A stretch of DNA of 64,000 bases, taken from contig NZ_RDOJ01000007.1 in the NCBI RefSeq assembly GCF_003687725.1, positions 1 through 64,000 of the forward strand. The letters are read 5' to 3'. This stretch comes from Faecalibacter macacae (lineage in GTDB: Bacteria; Bacteroidota; Bacteroidia; Flavobacteriales; Weeksellaceae). The position numbers were made by a program, and so were the translations under genes. Shown piece after piece: positions 1 to 7,496 of this stretch. Numbering within the stretch: position 1 is the first letter of the stretch; each line of letters opens with the position of its first letter. Below the pieces are notes generated by a model that did not search any database, had not been told where the DNA came from, and worked only from the letters and a program-made list of their open reading frames with translations.

Positions 1-25
1 AGATGCCGTTTTTGATATTCTGAGC
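1..25. repeat. 25-bp direct repeat, copy 1
   Basis: The 25 bases from 1 to 25 are identical to 276-300. The copies are 275 bp apart and bracket the degenerate long inverted repeat. The true start of this copy may lie outside the window. Confidence 0.8.
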
Positions 26-79
26 AAAGCGCATACGAAGTGAAGAATCTACAAAATTCCTCGAGATAACATTTCTTTT

Positions 80-107
80 GTCAAGCTGAACTCGTTTCAG
101 CTTCTCA
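80..107. repeat. 28-bp repeat with CTGAA-N5-TTCAG palindrome, copy 1
   Basis: Identical to 1212-1239. It contains a perfect palindrome with arms AAGCTGAA (83-90) and TTCAGCTT (96-103) around a 5-base spacer. The core CTGAA-N5-TTCAG is shared with the palindromes at 1252-1272 and 24333-24353, whose outer stem bases differ but still pair. Confidence 0.85.
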
Positions 108-275
108 TTTATAAATAATTTTCATTTTTGTCTTGACAACGAAACAAAAAAGTCAAGGCTATAAATCTATTGGACTTAAAATAAATATCATTTCGGGAAT
201 GAATTAAATAATTCGCTATCGCTCACTAATTCATTCTAATCCTACATTCAATTTATTTTTTAACGTCATAGATTT

Positions 276-300
276 AGATGCCGTTTTTGATATTCTGAGC
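276..300. repeat. 25-bp direct repeat, copy 2
   Basis: Identical to bases 1-25. It ends 12 bp before the stop codon of the secreted hypothetical protein on the minus strand. Confidence 0.8.
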
Positions 301-312
301 CTGTCTAAGAAT

Positions 313-906
313 TTATTGATAATATAAACGATAATTAATCGCGTGATTTTTTAAAAGATTTTGTTCTATTAATTGTTCATTTACTCCATAAAATAAAGTT
401 GAAGCTGATTTAGTTTCAAGTAAATCAAAATAACCATTTCCTTCAGGACAAAAAGGATTTTCGTAATGAGTTTCATAACCAATCAAGAAGTTTTTAGCTT
501 CGGATGGTTTGATTTTTAAATGAACAGGAAAAATATATTTCCCCACATAATCTTTATCCACTTCAAACCATTTTTCAGCAATCAAACTATTCTTTGAATC
601 CTTATTTTCTAAAATAATCGGTTTAAAATAATAGTATTCGTTACAGTAATTTTTCTTCTTGATTTTGGATTCGAACAAGATTTCAATTGCTACAATTTCG
701 ATTTCAGATTCTATTGGTAAGTGTAATGTAGAAAAGACTTTTATACCATAAGTCGTATGATCGGTTAAGCGAATAATCTTTTTGGACTTTGGTCTAAATT
801 GCTTGTATTGGGAATAATCCATCAACTGAAATTCATTCAAATTAATTGTATCATTTGATTGCGCAAAAGTTAGAATTGATAAACAAAAGAATACTAAAAA
901 CCTCAT
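313..906 (-). CDS. Secreted hypothetical protein, 197 aa
   Basis: I do not recognise this family. The first 16 or so residues (MRFLVFFCLSILTFAQ) form a short signal peptide with a likely cleavage after the alanine/glutamine region, so the protein is probably exported. The mature part has no cysteine lipobox, a lysine-rich KIKKKN patch and a C-terminal half rich in aromatic residues. The start at 906 directly follows the stop of the upstream 102-aa ORF, so the two are probably co-transcribed. The pair sits between copies of dispersed repeats, which suggests an accessory cassette. No functional claim is possible. Confidence 0.6.
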   Translation of the reverse strand: MRFLVFFCLSILTFAQSNDTINLNEFQLMDYSQYKQFRPKSKKIIRLTDHTTYGIKVFSTLHLPIESEIEIVAIEILFESKIKKKNYCNEYYYFKPIILENKDSKNSLIAEKWFEVDKDYVGKYIFPVHLKIKPSEAKNFLIGYETHYENPFCPEGNGYFDLLETKSASTLFYGVNEQLIEQNLLKNHAINYRLYYQ

Positions 907-1179
907 CTAATCTTTCTTTTTCAACAATTCTTTAATTTCTCTAATTTCTTCTAACAATTGATTATTTTGTCGTTCTAAATCTTCGATTTTTTCTGAATTT
1001 TTAAAGATTTTATCAAAACGTACTAAGTATAATCTGAAGATTAAAACAAATACGATAAATATGATTATTCCTCCTATGTTTTCTATAATTCCCATAGTAT
1101 CAAATTTACTTGATTTTTTTTGAGTTTCCTCGGAATGATATTTTGTTTTATCAAGCTGAATTTGGTCAATATTTTTCAT
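907..1179 (-). CDS. Small single-TM coiled-coil protein, about 90 aa
   Basis: The product has one hydrophobic segment (IIIFIVFVLIFRLYLV) and a C-terminal leucine-rich coiled coil of the type IEDLERQNNQLLEEIREIKE. This suggests an inner-membrane protein with a cytoplasmic oligomerisation tail. Family unknown; the architecture is common in small envelope proteins. The open frame extends up to 1215, but 1179 (MKNIDQ) or 1095 (MGIIEN) are more plausible starts because the bases upstream of 1179 belong to a dispersed repeat (16 bases at 1173-1188 also occur at 119-134). It abuts the secreted protein gene downstream without a gap. Confidence 0.5.
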   Translation of the reverse strand: MKNIDQIQLDKTKYHSEETQKKSSKFDTMGIIENIGGIIIFIVFVLIFRLYLVRFDKIFKNSEKIEDLERQNNQLLEEIREIKELLKKKD

Positions 1180-1211
1180 TTTTGTCTTAACACAAAAAGG
1201 AAACAAGAATG

Positions 1212-1239
1212 TCAAGCTGAACTCGTTTCAGCTTCTCAA
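1212..1239. repeat. 28-bp repeat with CTGAA-N5-TTCAG palindrome, copy 2
   Basis: Identical to 80-107 over 28 bases. With that copy it flanks the two small minus-strand genes at 313-1179 as direct repeats about 1.13 kb apart. Confidence 0.85.
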
Positions 1240-1251
1240 TATATAAAGCGA

Positions 1252-1272
1252 TCCTGAAATAAATTCAGGATA
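1252..1272. repeat. Dispersed palindrome ATCCTGAA-N5-TTCAGGAT
   Basis: Perfect 8-bp arms (1252-1259 and 1265-1272) around ATAAA. The same arms occur inside hsdS at 24333-24353. It is a small REP-like dispersed palindrome 13 bp beyond the 28-bp repeat. Confidence 0.8.
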
Positions 1273-1349
1273 ACGAATCCTTGTAAAAAAACACAATGAA
1301 TCTTCTTCGATAAGCTCAGAATAAATTCTTTTAAAAACTCAGCATTAAA

Positions 1350-1377
1350 AAATCCCAAATCAAATGATTCGGGATTT
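1350..1377 (-). terminator. Terminator of the metB-like gene
   Basis: AAATCCC and GGGATTT arms continue inward through AATCA/TGATT with one wobble. This forms a stem-loop about 20 bp beyond the stop codon of the trans-sulfuration gene, with a T-run on the minus strand. Confidence 0.7.
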
Positions 1378-1399
1378 AAGAAATATTGTAATTAATCGA

Positions 1400-2551
1400 T
1401 TAGATTAAATTTAAAACTTGTTCTAAATCTGCTAATAAATCGTCGATGTCTTCGATACCAACAGATAAACGAATTAAATCGTCTGTAATACCAATTTCAG
1501 CGCGTTTTTCTGCAGGAATTGACGCGTGTGTCATCGTCGCCGGGTGATTTGCTAACGATTCAACTCCACCTAAAGATTCAGCTAACGTGAAAACTTTTAA
1601 GTTTTCTAATAATTTAAAAGCATCTTCTTTTTTACCAGAAGTTAAAGTGAAAGTTACCATTCCACCGAAATCTTTCATTTGCTTCTTAGCAATTTCGTGT
1701 TGTGGATGATTCTCTAAACCTGGATAATATGTATGTGCAACTTTTGGATGAGCTTCTAAGAAACGAGCTACTTTCATACCATTAGAACAATGACGATCCA
1801 TACGAACCGCTAAAGTTTTGATTCCACGTAAAACTAAGTAAGAATCTTGTGGTCCTAAAATTCCACCAGTTGCGAATAAATTAAAGTGAACATCAGTTGC
1901 TAATTGATCAGAATTAACCACAATTGCTCCTGCTACTAAATCTGAGTGACCTCCTAAATATTTTGTTGCAGAGTGCATTACGATATCCGCTCCTAATTCG
2001 ATCGGACGTTGTAAATATGGCGAAGCAAATGTATTATCAACAGCTACTAAAACATCAGCTTTTTTTGCTTTAGCTGCATCATTGATTGCTTTGATATCAA
2101 CCACTTTCATTAATGGATTTGTTGGTGTTTCAATCCAAACCATTTTCGTGTTGTCATTGATTAAAGCTACAGTAGCTTCAACATCTGTCATATCTACGAA
2201 ATGAAATTTTAAACCAAATTTCTCGTAAACACGAGTAAATAAACGGTAAGAACCACCATATAAATCGTCCATAGCGATGATTTCATCACCAGGTTTGAAT
2301 AATTTTAAAACACCATCGATTGCTGCTAAACCAGAACCAAATGCAAAACCTGCTACTCCTCCTTCGATAGATGCTAAAGCATTTTCTAAAGCCGAACGAG
2401 TTGGGTTTGCTCCACGAGAATATTCGTATCCTTTGTAATCTCCAGGAGAACGTTGTGCAAATGTTGATGTTTGGTAAATTGGAGTCATAACCGCTCCTGT
2501 AGATGGATCATGGTGTTGTCCACCGTGTATAGCTTTTGTATTGAATTTCAT
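1400..2551 (-). CDS. Cystathionine gamma-synthase/lyase family PLP enzyme
   Basis: A Cys/Met-metabolism PLP enzyme of about 383 aa, the usual family length. The cofactor lysine is in SATKYLGGHSD at about residue 197; PLP-phosphate contacts include YSRGANPTR (about 44-52) and SGLAAIDG (about 73-80). The family makes or splits cystathionine in the cysteine/methionine trans-sulfuration pathway in the cytoplasm. Synthase (MetB), gamma-lyase and beta-lyase cannot be told apart safely from sequence. I chose the start MKFNTKAIHGG at 2551 over the frame start at 2575, because a TATATTTG -7 box (minus strand, 2573-2580) overlaps the upstream ATG. It is monocistronic, with its own terminator. Confidence 0.9.
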   Translation of the reverse strand: MKFNTKAIHGGQHHDPSTGAVMTPIYQTSTFAQRSPGDYKGYEYSRGANPTRSALENALASIEGGVAGFAFGSGLAAIDGVLKLFKPGDEIIAMDDLYGGSYRLFTRVYEKFGLKFHFVDMTDVEATVALINDNTKMVWIETPTNPLMKVVDIKAINDAAKAKKADVLVAVDNTFASPYLQRPIELGADIVMHSATKYLGGHSDLVAGAIVVNSDQLATDVHFNLFATGGILGPQDSYLVLRGIKTLAVRMDRHCSNGMKVARFLEAHPKVAHTYYPGLENHPQHEIAKKQMKDFGGMVTFTLTSGKKEDAFKLLENLKVFTLAESLGGVESLANHPATMTHASIPAEKRAEIGITDDLIRLSVGIEDIDDLLADLEQVLNLI

Positions 2552-2621
2552 GTTGTATTCTTTAAAGTATAGCAAATATATGGAGTTTTATTTATTCTAA
2601 GTTTTAATGTTTTGTTAGAAT

Positions 2622-3062
2622 TTAGTTCAGAATATTTTTGGATTGAATAAATACATTTTCTACTGCATATATACCAAAAACAGAAGGTTTAGCTTTTACA
2701 ATTACATGATTTTTTGTCAAACTAATTTTCTCAAGCTTTTGATATAAATTTTTATTTAAATCTACTGTCTCTTTATTTCCTCTAAAATTAATTTTTAGAT
2801 TATAATAATCTCCACCTCTTCTATATCTTCCTTTTTTAATTTCTAAAATTTCACAATTTTCTGTAATTGTTGATTCTTCAGCTGATTGATTAATAAGATA
2901 TTTAAATCCAAAATAACTAATCATTGAAATAAAAAACGCTAACACTAATGATCCAAGAATTTTTAATAATAAATCATTTGATTCAAATAACTTATTTTTA
3001 ATAAATGGAATATTAAATATCAAAAAAATTATAATAACATGAAATACATAAAATAATACCAA
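2622..3062 (-). CDS. Hypothetical two-TM membrane protein, 146 aa
   Basis: No family recognised. There are two N-terminal membrane spans (about residues 1-20 and 33-56) and then a roughly 85-residue soluble domain with the basic stretch KKGRYRRGGDYYNL. This domain could be an OB- or DUF3592-like beta domain; that is only a guess. Its start overlaps the end of the upstream 65-aa ORF by 34 bp. It is thus the last gene of the run porZ-recO-65 aa-146 aa, with probable translational coupling. Confidence 0.55.
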   Translation of the reverse strand: MVLFYVFHVIIIFLIFNIPFIKNKLFESNDLLLKILGSLVLAFFISMISYFGFKYLINQSAEESTITENCEILEIKKGRYRRGGDYYNLKINFRGNKETVDLNKNLYQKLEKISLTKNHVIVKAKPSVFGIYAVENVFIQSKNILN

Positions 3063-3226
3063 GTTTTGACATTTAGTAGAATTATTTCATCAGTTATATA
3101 CAGTAAATATATTATTGCAGTATAGACGAAGAAAATAAATGTAGAATACTTTTCTGCCTTTTTATTACTTTTTTCTTCTTGTATTCTTATTCTTTTACCA
3201 ACAGAATTATTAATATTTCTTCCCAT
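3029..3226 (-). CDS. Small membrane protein coupled to recO, 65 aa
   Basis: Lys/Arg-rich N-terminus (GKRIRIQEEKSNKKAEK) followed by a hydrophobic span (FIFFVYTAIIYLLYI). Its ATG overlaps the recO stop codon as TAATG at 3224-3228, a classic coupling arrangement, which is the main support for it being real. Its 3' end overlaps the next gene by 34 bp. Family unknown; topology suggests an inner-membrane protein with a cytoplasmic basic tail. Confidence 0.45.
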   Translation of the reverse strand: MGRNINNSVGKRIRIQEEKSNKKAEKYSTFIFFVYTAIIYLLYITDEIILLNVKTWYYFMYFMLL

Positions 3227-3948
3227 TAACTAAACAATTCGTGTAAAACTTGTAATGAATTTGGTTTCTTAAAATTGTTGGTATGTATTTGATAATACTT
3301 CACTAAAATTTCTAGCAATAAACCACGCTGTTGTTGATTGAAATGATTTTTCGATTCTAAATCAAAAGGTGTATTCAGTAACTTTTTGAATAATTGAGTT
3401 TCGATCGGATTTAGCATATTAATAGATGAATTCGATTCAGAAAAGAATCCATTTTCTAAATCAAAATATTGGGCAGATTCATTATCATCATTGGGATAGA
3501 ATCCTAAAAAGTGCGTTAAATTCATCAAGAAAACCAAATGAAAATCGGCAAATTCTTCCTTCTTCTCATCAAATAAAACTAAACTCTGTTTAATAAATTG
3601 GTATAAATCTTCGTTATGTTCTTCCGCTTTTAAAATCAAATTTAAAAGTTCAGCCAAAAAGAAAACAATTGCAGATTTCACGGGATGAAAATGCAGTGAT
3701 TCATAATAATAAGCAGCTTGCGCTGATTTTATAAAGACCAATTGTTGATCGTTTGACTTTGGTTTATATGCAATATCTATCTCGTTTAATGGAAAATACA
3801 AAGCCGTATTTCGTTTCTTTTTAGAGAAAACTCCTTTAGCTATAAACGATTTCAAGCCTAATTGTTCGGTATAACAACGAACAATTAAGCTTGTATCTCC
3901 ATATTTTAAACTTGATAAAACAATTGCTTTTGTTTCAATCTCTTTCAT
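3226..3948 (-). CDS. recO: DNA repair protein RecO
   Basis: A 240-aa protein with the RecO N-terminal OB-fold signature (KAIVLSSLKYGDTSLIVRCY, then TEQLGLKSFIAKG). The rest is the helical RecO_C domain. RecO works with RecR and RecF to load RecA onto SSB-coated single-stranded DNA during gap repair. The usual RecO_C zinc cysteines are not evident, as in many Bacteroidota. The start overlaps the porZ stop (TAATG at 3946-3950) and the stop overlaps the next small ORF, so it is part of a tightly coupled operon. Length fits the family. Confidence 0.93.
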   Translation of the reverse strand: MKEIETKAIVLSSLKYGDTSLIVRCYTEQLGLKSFIAKGVFSKKKRNTALYFPLNEIDIAYKPKSNDQQLVFIKSAQAAYYYESLHFHPVKSAIVFFLAELLNLILKAEEHNEDLYQFIKQSLVLFDEKKEEFADFHLVFLMNLTHFLGFYPNDDNESAQYFDLENGFFSESNSSINMLNPIETQLFKKLLNTPFDLESKNHFNQQQRGLLLEILVKYYQIHTNNFKKPNSLQVLHELFS

Positions 3949-6257
3949 TATCTCACTACAGCGATTTTTAGCGTTTTAGTTTCTGTTCCGTCTGCATTTG
4001 TCATCAACACTATATAAATTCCAGATGCCACATCTTTTCCTTTACTATTTTTTGTGTTCCACTCTACAATTCCACCATTTGCTTTGGCTTCGTACAATAA
4101 ATTTCCAGTTACATCTGTAATTTTTACTGAAGCACGATTTGGAATATTTTTGATAATCATATTTCCTTTGAACCCAGGCCGAACCGGATTAGGATATGCA
4201 ATAACATGATCAAAATTATCGCCAACATCTTGTACATCTCCATTAAAAACAACTACACCTTTTTCTGTTGCGAAATATACTTTCCCATTCGAGTCGTCTA
4301 TTTCAATATCATAAACTGTATCAGATGGTAGTGCTGAATTTTTAGAAGTGAAGTTATAAATAGTCTGTTCTCCATTATCAGAAACATAGTAAACACCTGC
4401 AGCATTTGTCGCAATCCATTTTCTATTTGCTTTATCCACTTTAATATCGTTGATTCGTGTAGAAGTTAACAAAGCTTCTGGAATACCGTCTTGAATAATA
4501 ACAACTGGTTCTGTTCTATAATTACCTGACTCGATAGAAGAATCAGCATTATTTAAAACAGTTAAACCTAATAAAGTTCCAATCCATGCATTATTATTTT
4601 GATCGATGGCAACTGTTAAAACTCCATCTTCATATAGATTTGCATTAGATTTTGTTAGAGTTACAACTTCCGTCATATTTTTATCTAAAACAGAAACTCC
4701 ACCAGTTCTTGCATTTGGAAACCAAATATAATTCGACGAAAAATCTGGAGATAAAGCCGTAGATGGTCTATTTTTATTAGATCTTAGACGACGCCAAGAC
4801 TGACCTTTTCTTTGGTAATAATGATTAGTTTCCCAACCTGATGGCTCGTCTACGAAAGAACTACTAACATATAAATCTCCATCCTTATCAAATGCACCTC
4901 CACCCATTCGGTAAGACCATACAAAAGGTGAAGTAATGTGATTAACATCAAAAGACTCTCCGTTTTGAGTAAATTCAAACATTCCGATTTTTTGTTCAGT
5001 TCCCCAATTTGGTCGTTCTGCAAATGGGATTGCAATAAAATTATTATCATCTTTTGGATTTACAGAAATCTTCACGAAATCTTTCGCGTTATATAAATCC
5101 GAACTTTTAAAATGTTTCCATTTGAACTTATCAAAATAATAAAATCCATCAGCATTAAAAGTTGGCGCATTAAAATCACTCATTCCACCTGGCGCAATCC
5201 AAACTTTTTGTTTACTAACAGCTAATGAATAAGATAAGTTATTAAAAGGTCCATCAGGTTTATAACCTTCTGAATTATCTAAGTACGTTAAGTCAAAATC
5301 AATCAACCCAAATTTTGCTGTTCCACCAAAATACTTATTATTGTGAAAAATTCCTGTATTTATAGGCATTTTTTGCAGTTGAGTTCCTCCTTCCGTAGTT
5401 TCATAATAATCTTCTGAATGTGTAATTACACTCTGATTCGAATTCATAAAACTTACTTGAGAAGCTTGTGCAATTGCTAAAATATCATGATTCGATTTTA
5501 AATCTTTAATATTAGAAAAACTCTGTACTTGAGAAAATTGTGTATCAGAAGTTAATTTATACAACATTGAATTTGATGCAAAATACATCTGACCATTAAA
5601 AAGCTCTACATATTTTACACCTCCTACAGATTGAGTCCCTGTTAATAGTTGCCAAACATAAAAGTTTGGAAAATTTGTTCCGTTAATTAACTGATAAGAA
5701 TATATTCCACTATCTGTAGCCGAAAAAACACGACCATTGTAAATTGCAGATTCGTTTACTGCAATATAATTACCGTTATTGTAGAAAAAAGTAGTTTCTA
5801 AAAACTCACGATCCGTTAAACTGTAAGAAGCAATACCAAATCCACCAGAAATAATTGCAACATTGTCTTGGATAAAAATGTGATTAATCTTTTTAGCGCC
5901 AGAAAAACTATTCCATGGAATATCTAAAACCATTTGAGTTTCGCCATCAATTAATAAATCTATCGATCCATTTTCGTAACCAATAATTAAAGTATTTGTT
6001 GCTGCATCGTAGTTCATTGCAGTGATACCAACATTACTTAAAATATTTGTCTTGTTATATTTTACCCATTCTCTTTCTGGATTTGAAGAATCAAAAAGGA
6101 AAATTCCGTTTTCTGTAGCGCAATACAAAATACCTTGAACTTCTTCAATGTATTTTACATTAGAATAGGAGAATAAATCAGACCATCTTCCATTTGTATT
6201 CTGCCCAAAAAGCGAGAACACAGGAAAACATAATATTAGTAAAAGGTACTTCTTCAT
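3948..6257 (-). CDS. porZ: PorZ-like type IX secretion component
   Basis: A protein of about 769 aa: signal peptide (MKKYLLLILCFPVFSLFGQ), a long run of propeller repeats of the two-component-regulator type, and a C-terminal T9SS sorting domain of about 85 residues (beginning near VIAYPNPVRPG, containing GNLLYEA and ending in TKTLKIAVVR). PorZ works at the cell surface in the T9SS attachment complex, which links cargo proteins to anionic LPS. Known family context is porZ next to recO, as here, which supports the name. I prefer the start at 6257 (MKKYLLL) over the ATG three codons upstream, because it gives a normal signal peptide. Confidence 0.85.
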   Translation of the reverse strand: MKKYLLLILCFPVFSLFGQNTNGRWSDLFSYSNVKYIEEVQGILYCATENGIFLFDSSNPEREWVKYNKTNILSNVGITAMNYDAATNTLIIGYENGSIDLLIDGETQMVLDIPWNSFSGAKKINHIFIQDNVAIISGGFGIASYSLTDREFLETTFFYNNGNYIAVNESAIYNGRVFSATDSGIYSYQLINGTNFPNFYVWQLLTGTQSVGGVKYVELFNGQMYFASNSMLYKLTSDTQFSQVQSFSNIKDLKSNHDILAIAQASQVSFMNSNQSVITHSEDYYETTEGGTQLQKMPINTGIFHNNKYFGGTAKFGLIDFDLTYLDNSEGYKPDGPFNNLSYSLAVSKQKVWIAPGGMSDFNAPTFNADGFYYFDKFKWKHFKSSDLYNAKDFVKISVNPKDDNNFIAIPFAERPNWGTEQKIGMFEFTQNGESFDVNHITSPFVWSYRMGGGAFDKDGDLYVSSSFVDEPSGWETNHYYQRKGQSWRRLRSNKNRPSTALSPDFSSNYIWFPNARTGGVSVLDKNMTEVVTLTKSNANLYEDGVLTVAIDQNNNAWIGTLLGLTVLNNADSSIESGNYRTEPVVIIQDGIPEALLTSTRINDIKVDKANRKWIATNAAGVYYVSDNGEQTIYNFTSKNSALPSDTVYDIEIDDSNGKVYFATEKGVVVFNGDVQDVGDNFDHVIAYPNPVRPGFKGNMIIKNIPNRASVKITDVTGNLLYEAKANGGIVEWNTKNSKGKDVASGIYIVLMTNADGTETKTLKIAVVR

Positions 6258-6312
6258 AATCAACAAAAATACTGTTATTTATAACAATATTTTTAGTGAA
6301 AAATTGTAATTA

Positions 6313-7410
6313 TCATCGAGAAAGCTCAAAATACTTTCCTGGTAATGGTTGCAGAATATTCTTTAACTCTAAATCCAACAAAACTGGCATCAATTCATAA
6401 GTCAATAAATCTAAACTAATAGATAATGCATCGATATGAGTCTTTCCATTTTGATCTAAAAAATCTACAATTTTCTGCTCTTCTACTGTTAATTCAACAA
6501 ACATTTCTAATTGATTTGTTTTCTTTGGATTATCGTTTAAATTTAGATGGTATGCCAAATCTTTAGATGATTCAATCAAATAAGCTTGATGCGTTTTAAT
6601 CATATAATTACAACCTGAACTCAATATATCTGTTGATTTTCCTGGTAAAGCAAAAACATCTCGATTGTAGTCATTCGCAAATTTAGCTGTTACTAAACTT
6701 CCTCCATGCGAACCAGATTCTACCATAATTGTAACATCTGAAAGTCCTGCTATTATGCGATTTCGTTGTAAAAAATATTTTGGAGAAACACCTTTTATCG
6801 AAGATTGTTCAGAAATCCAACCTCCAGTTTCTAACATTTCTAATGCGACATTTTTATGCTGTGGAGGATAAATATGATTGAGATGATGAGCTAAAACTGC
6901 CCAAGTTGGAATATTAAATTTTAATGCTTGTATATGGGAATAAATATCACAGCCATAAGCTAAACCACTAACGATTGTAACATCATAATCTTTGATTCCG
7001 TCAATTAATTCCTCTATAAATAACTTCCCATAATTAGTCATTTTTCGTGTGCCTACAATTGCAATTTTTTTTGTGTTTTCAAAAAGAATATTCCCTTTTG
7101 TAAATAATACAATTGGTGCATCAGGACATTGTTTTAAAAGTGAAGGATATGAATCATCAAATAAGGTTATAATACTGATATTATTAAATTTACAAAATTC
7201 GATTTCAGCATCTGCTAAATCAAGATACTTTTCATTCCCAATATCTTTAATTAATTTTGGTCCGAAACCACTAATATTAAGTAATTCATTTTTAGAAGAT
7301 TCCCATACAGCTTTAGCACTACCAAAGAAATTAACGAGAAAAAATATTCGATTATCTCCAATTCCTTTGATAAATGACAACGCTAAAATGTATCTTTGCT
7401 CAGAATTCAT
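6313..7410 (-). CDS. dprA: DNA-processing protein DprA
   Basis: 365 aa. The N-terminal helix-hairpin-helix-like part (about 1-60) is followed by a Rossmann-like DprA/Smf core with IVGTR (118-122), SGLAYGCD (148-155) and RNRIIAGLS (216-224), then a C-terminal winged helix (about 305-365). DprA binds incoming single-stranded DNA and loads RecA during natural transformation. The usual SGxARGID motif reads SGLAYGCD here, so the arginine is replaced by tyrosine. It lies divergent from the HU/SPOR gene and 46 bp upstream of the porZ gene start region on the same strand, so it may be read into by nothing and lead the cluster. Confidence 0.92.
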   Translation of the reverse strand: MNSEQRYILALSFIKGIGDNRIFFLVNFFGSAKAVWESSKNELLNISGFGPKLIKDIGNEKYLDLADAEIEFCKFNNISIITLFDDSYPSLLKQCPDAPIVLFTKGNILFENTKKIAIVGTRKMTNYGKLFIEELIDGIKDYDVTIVSGLAYGCDIYSHIQALKFNIPTWAVLAHHLNHIYPPQHKNVALEMLETGGWISEQSSIKGVSPKYFLQRNRIIAGLSDVTIMVESGSHGGSLVTAKFANDYNRDVFALPGKSTDILSSGCNYMIKTHQAYLIESSKDLAYHLNLNDNPKKTNQLEMFVELTVEEQKIVDFLDQNGKTHIDALSISLDLLTYELMPVLLDLELKNILQPLPGKYFELSR

Positions 7411-7496
7411 TCTTTTAAATTAACTATTTACATTCAAGACACACATTTTTAATTATTTATCTTAATAAATCGAAAAAAAATGTTAAATTCGTTGTT

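Larger units (their letters stand above)
1..312. other. Repeat-rich gene-free window edge
   Basis: I see no convincing gene here. The stretch holds a 25-bp direct repeat (1-25 and 276-300), one copy of a 28-bp repeat seen again at 1212-1239, and a degenerate long inverted repeat. In the latter, the segment from about 155 to 205 pairs loosely with about 226 to 276, around the 10-bp arms GAATGAATTA and TAATTCATTC. This looks like stacked intergenic repeat debris of the kind common in flavobacterial genomes, not coding sequence. What lies to the left is outside the window. Confidence 0.6.

Noticed and set aside
1400-2575. S-adenosylmethionine riboswitch upstream of the metB-like gene
   Set aside because: The -7 box lies only about 22 bp before the ATG, leaving no room for a structured leader.
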